Assembly (NCBI GenBank): GCA_947475685.1
Contig: CANJNC010000030.1
Coordinates: forward strand, 1 to 41,377
From: Comamonadaceae bacterium
Lineage (GTDB): Bacteria; Pseudomonadota; Gammaproteobacteria; Burkholderiales; Burkholderiaceae_C
Reading direction: 5' to 3'
Length of the DNA stretch: 41,377 nt
Made by a program: the position numbers and the translations under genes. Shown here one piece after another: positions 34,960 to 41,377 of the stretch. The notes beneath the pieces are model-generated. The model saw nothing but the letters and a program-made list of their open reading frames with translations, searched no databases and had not been told where the DNA came from. Position 1 is the stretch's first letter. The number at the start of each line of letters is the position of its first letter.

Positions 34960-35967
34960 ATGATTTCTTCCATGCGACATACAAACCCTCACACCCTTAA
35001 GACTTGTGCGCTCACTTTGATATGCGGCCTCTTGATGAGCTCAAGCTTTGCGCAAAGTGCCTATCCGTCCAAGCCCATCAAAATCATTGTCCCCTTTACC
35101 CCCGGTGGAGTCACAGACATTTTGGCTAGAGATATCAGCCAGCGCCTAAGTACAAGATTGGGGCAATCTGCCCTTGCAGAAAACAAAGCAGGCGCCAATG
35201 GAAATATTGGGGCCGAGATGGTTGCCAAATCCAAAGGAGATGGCTACACACTGCTTTTGACGGCTGCCAACATTGCCATATCGGCAGCTTTACAGAAAAA
35301 ACCAAATTACAAGCTTTTTGAGGACCTGACGCCGATCACTCTATTGGCCAAGGGGCCCTATATTTTGGTTTCTCCTGCAAACCATGCGATCTATCCTTCA
35401 ACTTCATTTCAAGAGTTGATTCAAACTGCAAAAGCCCACCCCGGAAAACTCTCCATGGCTTCCTCTGGAGCAGGAAGTGCGGGTCATTTGTCTGGAGAGT
35501 TGCTACAAAATGCAGCAAATTTAAAATTCACGCACATACCGTACAAAGGTCAAACTGAGGCCATGACCGATATTTTAAGCGGACAAGCAAGTGCACTATT
35601 TTTTGCAACAGTTGCTGTGGTGACTCCCCATTTGACAGACGGGCGCATCAATATACTTGCGGTCACCACTAAAACCCGATCCCCTTTGCTTGCACAAACA
35701 CCCACCATCAGTGAACTGGGCTATCCTGGTTTTGATGTCAGCACGTGGCACGGATTATTTGCCCCCAAAAATACCCCCAAAGAAATCATCGACAAACTTA
35801 ACAGTGAAGTGGTACTTTTTTTTAACAGCACTGAAATCCAAAAAAAATACACCGCGCAAGGTCTTCAAATATCTACAAGCCGGCCTGAAGAATTCGGTGA
35901 GTTTTTGCGCACTGAAGTCACTCAGTATGAGAAAGTCATTAAAGCCGCCAATTTAACCTTCGATTAA
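34960..35967 (+). CDS. Bug/TctC-type periplasmic solute-binding protein (second copy)
   Basis: This 335-residue protein has a signal peptide ending M-S-S-S-F-A-Q, then the family pattern P-I-K-I-I-V-P-F-T-P-G-G-V-T-D. Further family blocks are N-K-A-G-A-N-G-N-I-G-A-E, I-P-Y-K-G-Q-T-E-A-M-T-D and Y-P-G-F-D-V-S-T-W-H-G-L-F-A-P. It is divergent from the PQQ dehydrogenase (121 bp between starts) and 4 bp before an alpha/beta hydrolase, so the two are probably cotranscribed. No TctAB transporter is present. The base composition from here to 38300 is more AT-rich than in the upstream genes. Confidence 0.9.
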   Translation: MISSMRHTNPHTLKTCALTLICGLLMSSSFAQSAYPSKPIKIIVPFTPGGVTDILARDISQRLSTRLGQSALAENKAGANGNIGAEMVAKSKGDGYTLLLTAANIAISAALQKKPNYKLFEDLTPITLLAKGPYILVSPANHAIYPSTSFQELIQTAKAHPGKLSMASSGAGSAGHLSGELLQNAANLKFTHIPYKGQTEAMTDILSGQASALFFATVAVVTPHLTDGRINILAVTTKTRSPLLAQTPTISELGYPGFDVSTWHGLFAPKNTPKEIIDKLNSEVVLFFNSTEIQKKYTAQGLQISTSRPEEFGEFLRTEVTQYEKVIKAANLTFD

Positions 35968-35971
35968 TTCA

Positions 35972-36814
35972 ATGAAATCATCTCACTTCAAAAAAGAAAC
36001 GATCAAGGACCTTCAAGTCAATTATGAGTTAATCGACTACAGTCTGCCTTGGGAAAACCGCCCCCGTGAGACTATTTTTATGTATCACGGCTACATTAGA
36101 AATGCGCAATTTTGGCAAGCTTGGGTGCCGTTGATTGCCGATCAGTACACATCCCTTAGGATGGATGCAAGAGGGTGTGGAGACACATCACAGCCGCCTC
36201 TAGGCTATACCTATACTTTTGAACAACTCGCTGATGATGCGATTGCTTTTTTCGATCACCTTGACATCGATAAAGTGCATTGGGTGGGCGAGTCTTCTGG
36301 CGGCATCGTCGGCCTAGCGGTTGCGCTGAAATATCCAGAAAGACTGCATTCTCTGACGCTTTGTGATACGCCATTCAAACGACCAACACACATTGATAAA
36401 ACATATACCTTGGGAGAAAAGGACCGTGCCACAGCATTCGAAAAATTTGGGATTGCTGAGTGGTGCAGACAAACCCTGTCCTTTAGACTCGACACCAATC
36501 GGGCCTCTAAAGAGCTTTGCGAATGGTACATAGAGCAAATGGATAAAACCCCGATCCATGTCGCAAACTCGATCGAAAGAATGATCGGTCAAGGCGATTT
36601 TTGGCCTCTACTTCCCCAGATCAAAACACCCACCCTTATTTTGGCAGGCAAGGACAGCCCAATCGCACAAGAAAAACAAATGAAAGAAATGCAACAGCAT
36701 ATGCCAAGCGCTAAATTAATTGCCTTTGAAGGTTACCGCCATGGGATTAATCTCATAGCACCTGAGAGATGTGTTGACGAGATTAAAAAATTCATCCATC
36801 AGTTAAAAGCCTGA
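35972..36814 (+). CDS. Alpha/beta-fold hydrolase
   Basis: The 280-residue protein has the full catalytic set: oxyanion strand Y-H-G-Y-I-R-N, nucleophile elbow V-G-E-S-S-G-G, acid Asp in L-A-G-K-D-S-P-I, and His in Y-R-H-G-I-N-L. No signal peptide is seen, so it is cytoplasmic. Family relatives include 3-oxoadipate enol-lactonase and carboxylesterases; the D-A-R-G-C-G-D-T-S-Q-P block is common to these. It follows the Bug gene by 4 bp. It could hydrolyse an ester or lactone taken up by that system; the substrate is unknown. Confidence 0.88.
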   Translation: MKSSHFKKETIKDLQVNYELIDYSLPWENRPRETIFMYHGYIRNAQFWQAWVPLIADQYTSLRMDARGCGDTSQPPLGYTYTFEQLADDAIAFFDHLDIDKVHWVGESSGGIVGLAVALKYPERLHSLTLCDTPFKRPTHIDKTYTLGEKDRATAFEKFGIAEWCRQTLSFRLDTNRASKELCEWYIEQMDKTPIHVANSIERMIGQGDFWPLLPQIKTPTLILAGKDSPIAQEKQMKEMQQHMPSAKLIAFEGYRHGINLIAPERCVDEIKKFIHQLKA

Positions 36815-36870
36815 TGCAATTTCAATGACTTGGTCATGCAATTGATGGCATCTCCCCAAATCAAACCCAA

Positions 36871-37812
36871 ATGCAGTCCTCCATGCATCCTACATTTGAA
36901 GATTTCAAAATTTGGCCTTTGCCTTTGGGACTTAAGTGTCAATTTCTTGCCATGGCAAGTCAATGTGAAATCGTTTTGCATGATTCGTCAATGGCATATA
37001 AAGACTTGGAAATCATTGCAAAGAAATGCTTTCAAGAAATCAAAAGAATTGAACATAAATATTCCCGTTATATTCCTGATAGCGTCATTGGCCTTATCAA
37101 TCAATCTAGTGGAGAAAAAGCACAACCGATTGATCTTGAGACCTATGAGCTTTTGAGTTTTACCAATGAACTTTTTCAAAATAGCCAGGGTCTCTTTGAC
37201 ATAACAAGTGGCATTTTGAGAAAAGCTTGGGATTTCAAACAAGGCATCGTTCCAGATCAAACGACCATAGCCAAGCTGCTGCCCTTGATCTCATGGAGTC
37301 TTGTACAGTACAGTCAAGAAAATGTATTTTTACCCATCAAAGACATGGAAATTGATTTTGGTGGATTTGGAAAGGAATATGCTGCTGACCGAGCTGCCAA
37401 AATACTCATTCAAGATCACATCAAGAGTGGCTACGTCAATCTCGCTGGTGACATCAAGGTGCTTGGCCCCAAACTCGATGGCGAGTCCTGGCAAATGGGT
37501 ATACAACACCCAAGAATTCAAGACAAACTCATTGCATCCATTCCTATTCACTTAGGGGCACTGGCAACCAGTGGAGACTACGAGAGGTTTTTCATTCAAG
37601 ACAATCAACGCTACTGTCATATTTTGAGACCCGACACGGGATGCCCTGTGAGTTATTGGCAAAGCGTCAGCGTCCTGGCACCTTTGACGATTGTTGCTGG
37701 CAGTTGCAGCACGATTGCCATGCTCATGCAAAAAGACGCTTTGAATTATTTGGATAATACTGGGTTCTCGTATCTAGCAATTGATAAAGATGGCCAGTTT
37801 TACAAAAAGTAA
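36871..37812 (+). CDS. ApbE-like FAD:protein FMN transferase, divergent
   Basis: ApbE enzymes attach FMN covalently to a Thr or Ser of exported flavoproteins. The 313-residue product matches through M-A-S-Q-C-E-I-V-L (about residue 28), I-D-F-G-G-F-G-K-E-Y-A-A-D (about 163), L-A-T-S-G-D-Y-E-R-F-F (about 226) and H-I-L-R-P-D-T-G-C-P-V. The usual Mg-binding D-A-L-S-T block instead reads G277-S-C-S-T281, so the Asp is Gly while the Thr is kept. No signal peptide or lipobox is visible, unlike many ApbE proteins. No target motif of the [DN]-x-x-[ST]-G-A-[ST] kind was seen in neighbouring proteins. The ATG at 36871 lacks a clear Shine-Dalgarno, but an in-frame stop upstream leaves little alternative. 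Confidence 0.82.
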   Translation: MQSSMHPTFEDFKIWPLPLGLKCQFLAMASQCEIVLHDSSMAYKDLEIIAKKCFQEIKRIEHKYSRYIPDSVIGLINQSSGEKAQPIDLETYELLSFTNELFQNSQGLFDITSGILRKAWDFKQGIVPDQTTIAKLLPLISWSLVQYSQENVFLPIKDMEIDFGGFGKEYAADRAAKILIQDHIKSGYVNLAGDIKVLGPKLDGESWQMGIQHPRIQDKLIASIPIHLGALATSGDYERFFIQDNQRYCHILRPDTGCPVSYWQSVSVLAPLTIVAGSCSTIAMLMQKDALNYLDNTGFSYLAIDKDGQFYKK

Positions 37813-37957
37813 GCCTTTCGCTGAGTTATGCTGTACGAGCAACTTTTTTCCTATTTCTGTTTTCAATGGACTGATACTTTATGCGACCCATAGCAAAGCA
37901 ATCAACCCAGAGGGTGAAGCTTTTTATGCACAACAGCACCTAAACTTAAAACAATAA
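37790..37957 (+). CDS. Possible small ORF overlapping the apbE-like 3' end
   Basis: A 55-codon frame starts with ATG inside the last codons of the apbE-like gene and fills the gap before the small membrane protein. The predicted peptide has ordinary composition (F-F-P-I-S-V-F-N-G-L-I-L-Y-A-T-H, then I-N-P-E-G-E-A-F-Y-A). I do not recognise it, and the ribosome-binding signal is weak. It may be a remnant or chance frame. Confidence 0.25.
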   Translation: MASFTKSKPFAELCCTSNFFPISVFNGLILYATHSKAINPEGEAFYAQQHLNLKQ

Positions 37958-37982
37958 TAAAACTTCTCATAAAATCTTATCG

Positions 37983-38264
37983 ATGAAATTTATTCTTAAA
38001 ATCGTGTTGCTGTGTATGGCAAGTATCTTTTTGTTAAGTTTGTTGCTCGCCGCAATTGTTTATTTCTTTTTTGCAATGATTCGATGGCTCTTTACGGGTG
38101 AGAGGCCACAAGTTATTGTTTTTATGAATAAATTCAATCAATGGAAAAAGAGTTCTATTTGGCCTCAGAGGAACAATGGAAATACTGACATCATAGATGC
38201 CGAGGTAAGAGACGTGACAGCAATCAATAAAAAACTATCAAATGAACGAACGAAAGACTTGTAA
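37983..38264 (+). CDS. Small single-pass membrane protein
   Basis: The 93-residue protein has one long hydrophobic segment (about residues 5-35), followed by R-W-L-F-T-G-E-R-P-Q-V-I-V-F and a polar tail ending in I-I-D-A-E-V-R-D-V. This pattern looks conserved rather than random, and I have a weak recollection of similar small proteins beside apbE-type genes in Burkholderiales, but no function is known to me. It probably sits in the inner membrane with the tail in the cytoplasm. Downstream 38265-38423 holds nothing I can identify. Confidence 0.6.
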   Translation: MKFILKIVLLCMASIFLLSLLLAAIVYFFFAMIRWLFTGERPQVIVFMNKFNQWKKSSIWPQRNNGNTDIIDAEVRDVTAINKKLSNERTKDL

Positions 38265-38423
38265 AAATTCCACATACAATCAGAGACGCTTAATCGAAAC
38301 TTGAAAATAAAGAGACCTTTTAAAGCTCAAACTCAATGTCCGCTCATTTACTTAATTCGAAGCTAAGCGAAACTTACCCAGCAAAACCTATTGCATAGGG
38401 TACCCTAACACCAAACATTTCAA

Positions 38424-38945
38424 TCACAAATAAAGGGCAACGACACATAAGGACGGGATTCATCGTCAAAATGAAGTGAAATGATATTTTTAAAAATACT
38501 GTCAGGCCTGTCGATTTTTCCTCATGCCTAAAAGGCCCTACACCCGTCGCTGGCTGACCAATCGCATTGGGAATCGCTGTAAAATCGCCTGGATACGTAT
38601 AGTCCTTGCCCCTTTCAGACAATCCAATCCTATATCCCTTAGGTACAGTTATGCAAGTTGGCCATATTTCTACATCAAGCTCATATTTTTTTCCAATTTC
38701 AATGAGTTCTTCCATGTCAAATGAATGGTAGGGCTGATGGTCTTTGGACAGGGCTTTGTTTAATTTTCGAGCGGAGGCTCTTAGCCACCCATGGGCGTAT
38801 GCGGATCGTTCGAGCCAGAAAGTGTAACCTCTTTCAAATCGGGAGTAAAAACTCTTAGCACAAGAAAAATATCTGCATCACTGGTTGAAGACGAAATATA
38901 AAGCTTTGAAGAAGAGGTGAGTATGTCAAAGTAGACGGGGGCTAA
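38424..38945 (-). pseudogene. CocE/NonD-family hydrolase, C-terminal remnant with frameshifts
   Basis: On the minus strand the C-terminal domain of an X-Pro dipeptidyl-peptidase/CocE-like hydrolase can be read across frames. First comes K-L-Y-I-S-S-S-T-S-D-A-D-I-F-L-V-L-R-V-F-T-P, ending at N-D-P-H-T-P-M-G. After a frameshift near 38783 follow W-L-R-A-S-A-R-K-L-N and L-D-V-E-I-W-P-T-C-I-T-V-P-K-G-Y-R-I-G-L. After a second shift near the A-run at about 38515, D-R-P-D-S-I-F-K-N-I-I-S-L-H-F reads to a proper stop at 38424. The N-terminal catalytic domain is absent, so the gene is dead. The apparent 113-residue ORF at 38374-38715 is only the middle frame running past the second shift. Confidence 0.85.
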
Positions 38946-38984
38946 CTCAATGATCGAAAACAGATTGCATAGGTACTCCAGAAA

Positions 38985-39021
38985 TGAAAAAACCCGCCGA
39001 GGTTTTTTCCAGGGGCGGGTT
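38985..39021 (-). terminator. Rho-independent terminator of the ParDE-like operon
   Basis: On the minus strand AACCCGCC and GGCGGGTT form an 8-bp GC-rich stem with a 15-base loop, followed by a run of T. It lies about 43 bp after the toxin stop codon and separates the module from the CocE remnant. Confidence 0.85.
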
Positions 39022-39063
39022 GGTTTGCGGTCAAAGGTCAGCTTCAGAGGTTGACCCGGTTCT

Positions 39064-39333
39064 TCATAGATTTCGGGCTGCGTGATGCAATCTCAAAATT
39101 TCAACGTCATCACCACGCACTCGGTAAATTGCGATGTAGTTCTTGTGTAGGACCAGCTCACGCGTGCCGGGGACGCGGCCAGCCCGGCCCATGCCATGAT
39201 GGGCCTGAAGTTTGGTCACAGCGGCCTGCAACTCCAGCACAAAGCTGGTGGCGCGGGTCGGGTTGTCTTTGGCGATGAAGCCAGCGATTTCATCAACAGA
39301 AGCGAGCGCTGTCTTGGTCCACTTGATCACCAT
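39064..39333 (-). CDS. RelE/ParE superfamily toxin
   Basis: The 89-residue protein has the family layout: W-T-K-T-A-L-A-S-V-D-E-I-A at the N-terminus, the central H-H-G-M-G-R-A-G-R-V-P-G-T-R-E-L-V, and a C-terminal Y-I-A-I-Y-R-V-R-G-D-D-V-E-I-L-R-L-H-H-A-A-R. The pattern is closer to ParE (gyrase-directed) than to RelE (mRNA cleavage), but the target cannot be decided. It begins 3 bp after the antitoxin gene. The module is more GC-rich than its surroundings and looks intact. Confidence 0.9.
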   Translation of the reverse strand: MVIKWTKTALASVDEIAGFIAKDNPTRATSFVLELQAAVTKLQAHHGMGRAGRVPGTRELVLHKNYIAIYRVRGDDVEILRLHHAARNL

Positions 39334-39336
39334 GGA

Positions 39337-39573
39337 TCAAGCGCCGTGTTTGGCAAACACCGCTTTGACCTGCTTGTCGGTTGCGAATTCGCCTGCATCG
39401 GCTTCCTTGATGCCTTCGTGAATGTCACGAATCTGCCAGGATTCACTTTGCACATAGTTGGTCAGCGCATCGATGGCCAAAAAGCTCTTGGTCCGTGCGG
39501 TCGCCTTGGCCAACTCTTCAATCTGGTTGTAAAGCGCCTCAGGCAGGCGTACGTTGATGGTTCTGGCAGTCAT
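39337..39573 (-). CDS. Ribbon-helix-helix antitoxin (ParD/CopG-like)
   Basis: The 78-residue protein begins R-T-I-N-V-R-L-P-E-A-L-Y, a ribbon-helix-helix DNA-binding strand and helix. Its C-terminal half (D-I-H-E-G-I-K-E-A-D-A-G-E-F-A) is the toxin-binding region of ParD-like antitoxins. AGGAG lies about 10 bases before the ATG at 39573. Antitoxin first, toxin second with 3 bp between is the normal ParDE order. It probably represses its own promoter through the short palindrome at 39591-39603. Confidence 0.9.
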   Translation of the reverse strand: MTARTINVRLPEALYNQIEELAKATARTKSFLAIDALTNYVQSESWQIRDIHEGIKEADAGEFATDKQVKAVFAKHGA

Positions 39574-39590
39574 GGCTGTAACACTCCTAT

Positions 39591-39637
39591 GTATTTGTAA
39601 TACAAAGCATTATCCACTTCACAAAGCCAAAGGTCAA
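39591..39637 (-). promoter_or_regulatory. Promoter and likely autoregulatory operator of the ParDE-like operon
   Basis: On the minus strand TTGACC (39632-39637) and GATAAT (39609-39614) are separated by 17 bp, a strong sigma70 match. Just downstream, GTATTACAAATAC (39591-39603) is an inverted repeat at the expected transcription start, fitting a ribbon-helix-helix operator. Confidence 0.7.
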
Positions 39638-39663
39638 GGTGGGCGGCGTCTTCCCTCAGCAAG

Positions 39664-39825
39664 AGACCCTACGCGCAGCCTATAAAGATCGCAACCGAGA
39701 TTGCTCTGGACAAACTCATCGCATCTCAAGCGATCGCTTTAGGGGTAACATGGGTCACCAACAACGAAGCGGACTTTGTGAACTACGCTGAGCTGCGTGT
39801 TGAAAATTGGGTCAGCAACCACTGA
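39664..39825 (+). pseudogene. VapC (PIN-domain) toxin C-terminal remnant
   Basis: A plus-strand frame without a start codon reads L-D-K-L-I-A-S-Q-A-I-A-L-G-V-T-W-V-T-N-N-E-A-D-F. This matches the PIN-domain end with its acidic residue and T-N-N block, and continues to L-R-V-E-N-W-V and a stop at 39823-39825. Only the last 50 or so residues survive, with no N-terminal catalytic half and no VapB gene. It abuts the promoter of the ParDE-like module on the opposite strand. Confidence 0.7.
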
Positions 39826-40132
39826 AATCAAATCTCTGTGGTCGGAATGAAGTATTCAACCGTGCTTGATAAATGCCCATCCCCCGTTAATTGGGTAGCG
39901 CCCGCTAATTGGGGGCAAATTGTGGGGAAAATAAATAATATCAAAATAAGTTGTTGAACTTATTGACATATTGGCGGGCCAGAAGATACCAGATCGCAAA
40001 CCGCCTAAGTTTTCCAAGGACAAGTAGATCAAGCTCTTGGGGTCCGGTTCATCATTCTAAATGTTGGGGCAGCAATTTTTTCTCCCAAGTTTCTTGTTCA
40101 ATTCGAAGGCGCAAAAGCGCAACCGGCTGAGG
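39826..40132. other. AT-rich gap between VapC remnant and TetR gene
   Basis: The 307 bp contain no credible gene. A near-perfect direct repeat of CCCG(T/C)TAATTGGG lies at 39883-39895 and 39901-39913. The rest resembles decayed mobile-element DNA, but I cannot identify an element. Confidence 0.35.
39883..39913. repeat. Direct repeat CCCGNTAATTGGG, two copies
   Basis: Two 13-bp units differ at one base and are separated by TAGCG, giving an 18-bp period. The function is unknown. Confidence 0.6.
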
Positions 40133-40801
40133 TCACAAGAGCGCACGGGCTACCGACTTCTTCTTTGATTGAACAGCCTTGGACAGAATCAAGTCGGCAA
40201 ACTGTTCGCCAACACTTTGCAGGTATTTCGTTCGATCAGAAGCGCTTTCAAATTGGATGGCCAACGGCCCATCCAGCAACAAGAAGGCTAAGCCATGCAC
40301 ATGCGCCCAAAGAATGGTGGCCATCGTGGCTTTCGCATTCTTGCCGTGAACGATGGTGTTGAGTCGATCTAGCTCATCTCTTGCGCGAGCACCAGATGCT
40401 TGAACTGACGGAAACCTTGAGGGATCGCAAACCTCAGGCCTGAACATGATCCGAAACACACCAGGCTGTGTCAGTGCAAAGTCGACATAGGCTGCGGCTG
40501 AGGCAACTAAAGCGGCTCGCCCCCCCTTGGCGAGGCCAAGGTCATTGGCCTCTTTTAAGCAAGTAGCCAGTGCATCAAAACCATCGGCCACGAGAGAGGC
40601 GAGGATTGCCTCTCTGTTTTCAAAGTAGTGGTAAGGAGCCTGGTGTGTGCAATCGGTTCGCCTTGCCACTTCCCTCATGCTCAACGCCGCTGGTCCGCCT
40701 TCATCCAACAGTTGCCGACTGGTCTGGAGCAAGTCGCGCTTGAGGTCTCTTGAAGGATCGGTCTTGGGTCTACCTAGGTTTTTGGAATTCATGTGAGGCA
40801 T
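40133..40801 (-). CDS. TetR-family transcriptional regulator
   Basis: This protein of about 222 residues has an N-terminal helix-turn-helix domain (about residues 20-68) with L-S-M-R-E-V-A-R-R-T-D-C-T-H-Q-A-P-Y-H-Y-F, and a helical ligand-binding C-terminal part. G-R-P-K precedes the domain, as in many TetR proteins. Starts at 40801 and 40792 are both possible; neither has a strong Shine-Dalgarno. It is divergent from the DUF4188 gene, with a perfect inverted repeat in between, so it probably represses itself and that gene. The inducer is unknown. Confidence 0.9.
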   Translation of the reverse strand: MPHMNSKNLGRPKTDPSRDLKRDLLQTSRQLLDEGGPAALSMREVARRTDCTHQAPYHYFENREAILASLVADGFDALATCLKEANDLGLAKGGRAALVASAAAYVDFALTQPGVFRIMFRPEVCDPSRFPSVQASGARARDELDRLNTIVHGKNAKATMATILWAHVHGLAFLLLDGPLAIQFESASDRTKYLQSVGEQFADLILSKAVQSKKKSVARALL

Positions 40802-40815
40802 TTTATGAGAAATGC

Positions 40816-40859
40816 TTGACGGCGTCTAAATATTTAGTAGAATAAATAGACGCCGTCAA
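40816..40859. promoter_or_regulatory. TetR operator: perfect 13-bp inverted repeat containing divergent -35 boxes
   Basis: TTGACGGCGTCTA (40816-40828) and its exact reverse complement (40847-40859) are separated by 18 bp. The centre holds a second palindrome CTAAATATTTAG (40826-40837). Each arm begins with TTGACG, a -35-like hexamer facing outward-reading transcription across the repeat. On the plus strand TAGAAT follows at 16 bp; on the minus strand a weaker -10 follows at 17 bp. A bound repressor would cover both promoters. Confidence 0.75.
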
Positions 40860-40919
40860 TTTTATCGCCATTGACTTATCGTCAGTTCAAGTTTTTTTCT
40901 ATGGATGGATAGGATGCAT

Positions 40920-41377
40920 ATGATTTACAAAGACCGAATGACCGCAAAGATGGGGGGTGACTTTGTTGTGTTTTTGATTGGCATGCGGATCAACAAACCA
41001 TTGGCAGTTCACAAGTATTTGCCAATGCTAAATGCGATGCCCAAGATGCTGACGGAACTTTATACAAAACCAGAGTTGGGCTTCATTCACCACGAGATGT
41101 GGTTTTCTCGAACGATCATTCTGGTTCAATACTGGCGTTCAATGGAGCAACTCATTGATTACGCAAAGAACAAAGATTCAGCTCATTTGCCGGCTTGGCA
41201 AGCCTTCAATAGAGCTGTTGGTACAGACGGTAGTGTTGGCATATGGCACGAAACCTACAAAGCCAGCCCAGGTACTTATGAGAACGTTTACGTGAACATG
41301 CCTGCCTTTGGTCTAGGGAAGGCCGGTCTACTGGTTGAAGCAAAGGGGAATCTCAAATCAGCATCGGACAGGTTCAA
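40920..41377 (+). CDS. DUF4188 family protein, partial at window end
   Basis: An open frame of 152 codons runs to the end of the window without a stop. The sequence V-V-F-L-I-G-M-R-I-N-K-P-L followed by L-P-M-L-N-A-M-P-K-M-L-T-E-L matches DUF4188 proteins, which have a dimeric alpha-beta-barrel monooxygenase-like fold; the Y-W-R-S-M-E-Q-L-I-D-Y-A block also fits. No reaction is established. The ATG at 40920 has TAGGA at good spacing; an in-frame ATG two codons earlier is too close to it. It is probably controlled by the divergent TetR protein. Confidence 0.85.
   Translation, partial: MIYKDRMTAKMGGDFVVFLIGMRINKPLAVHKYLPMLNAMPKMLTELYTKPELGFIHHEMWFSRTIILVQYWRSMEQLIDYAKNKDSAHLPAWQAFNRAVGTDGSVGIWHETYKASPGTYENVYVNMPAFGLGKAGLLVEAKGNLKSASDRF

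Noticed and set aside
38374..38715. 113-residue protein
   Set aside because: It is one frame of the frameshifted CocE/NonD remnant and its C-terminal third is out of the real frame.
1..41377. CRISPR array or intact insertion sequence
   Set aside because: No regularly spaced repeat-spacer pattern, transposase or paired terminal inverted repeats were seen.

Overview
The window looks like a chromosomal stretch of a betaproteobacterium, most likely order Burkholderiales. The evidence is the tig-clpP-clpX-lon block, an hpnCDE squalene cluster, two Bug/TctC-type periplasmic binding proteins (a family greatly expanded in Burkholderiales) and paired DUF1800/DUF1501 genes. Family or genus cannot be fixed from the sequence alone.

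Layout. (1) 1-1074: a degenerate MNT/HEPN toxin-antitoxin remnant, tRNA-Cys(GCA) and tRNA-Gly(GCC). A 17-bp piece covering the tRNA-Cys 3' end is repeated inside the broken HEPN gene. (2) 1137-7019: the protein quality control block tig, clpP, clpX, lon, all on the minus strand. (3) 7425-11371: a secreted DUF1800/DUF1501 pair and tRNA-Leu(UAG). (4) 11580-16526: hpnC-hpnD-hpnE (squalene from farnesyl diphosphate) on the plus strand, a HAD phosphatase on the minus strand, and hemH (ferrochelatase) on the plus strand. (5) 16577-30995: a tightly packed run of 13 minus-strand genes reading livK, livH, livM, livG, livF, a Bug-type binding protein, aconitase-family large and small subunits, HyuB, HyuA, an isochorismatase-fold protein, a flavoprotein and an isocitrate-lyase-family lyase. 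(6) 31188-34838: a minus-strand respiratory cluster of PQQ alcohol dehydrogenase, cytochrome c, YVTN propeller and cytochrome b561. (7) 34960-38264: plus-strand Bug protein, alpha/beta hydrolase, ApbE-like protein and a small membrane protein, in visibly more AT-rich DNA. (8) 38424-41377: accessory DNA with a frameshifted CocE/NonD hydrolase remnant, a complete ParDE-like module with its own promoter and terminator, a VapC remnant, and a TetR regulator facing a DUF4188 gene across a long perfect inverted repeat.

How the genes may work together. Segment 5 looks like a complete import-and-catabolism operon for an unidentified compound. An ABC importer and a Bug protein bring it in. The ATP-dependent HyuAB pair could open a lactam or imide ring. 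A LeuCD-like hydratase and a lyase with a KRCGH active-site loop would then hydrate and cleave a substituted maleate, as in the end of anaerobic nicotinate degradation. This is inference from family membership and gene order. Segment 6, whose dehydrogenase carries the Asp-x-Asp pair typical of lanthanide-dependent enzymes, lies directly upstream on the same strand and may feed the same pathway, but that link is weaker.
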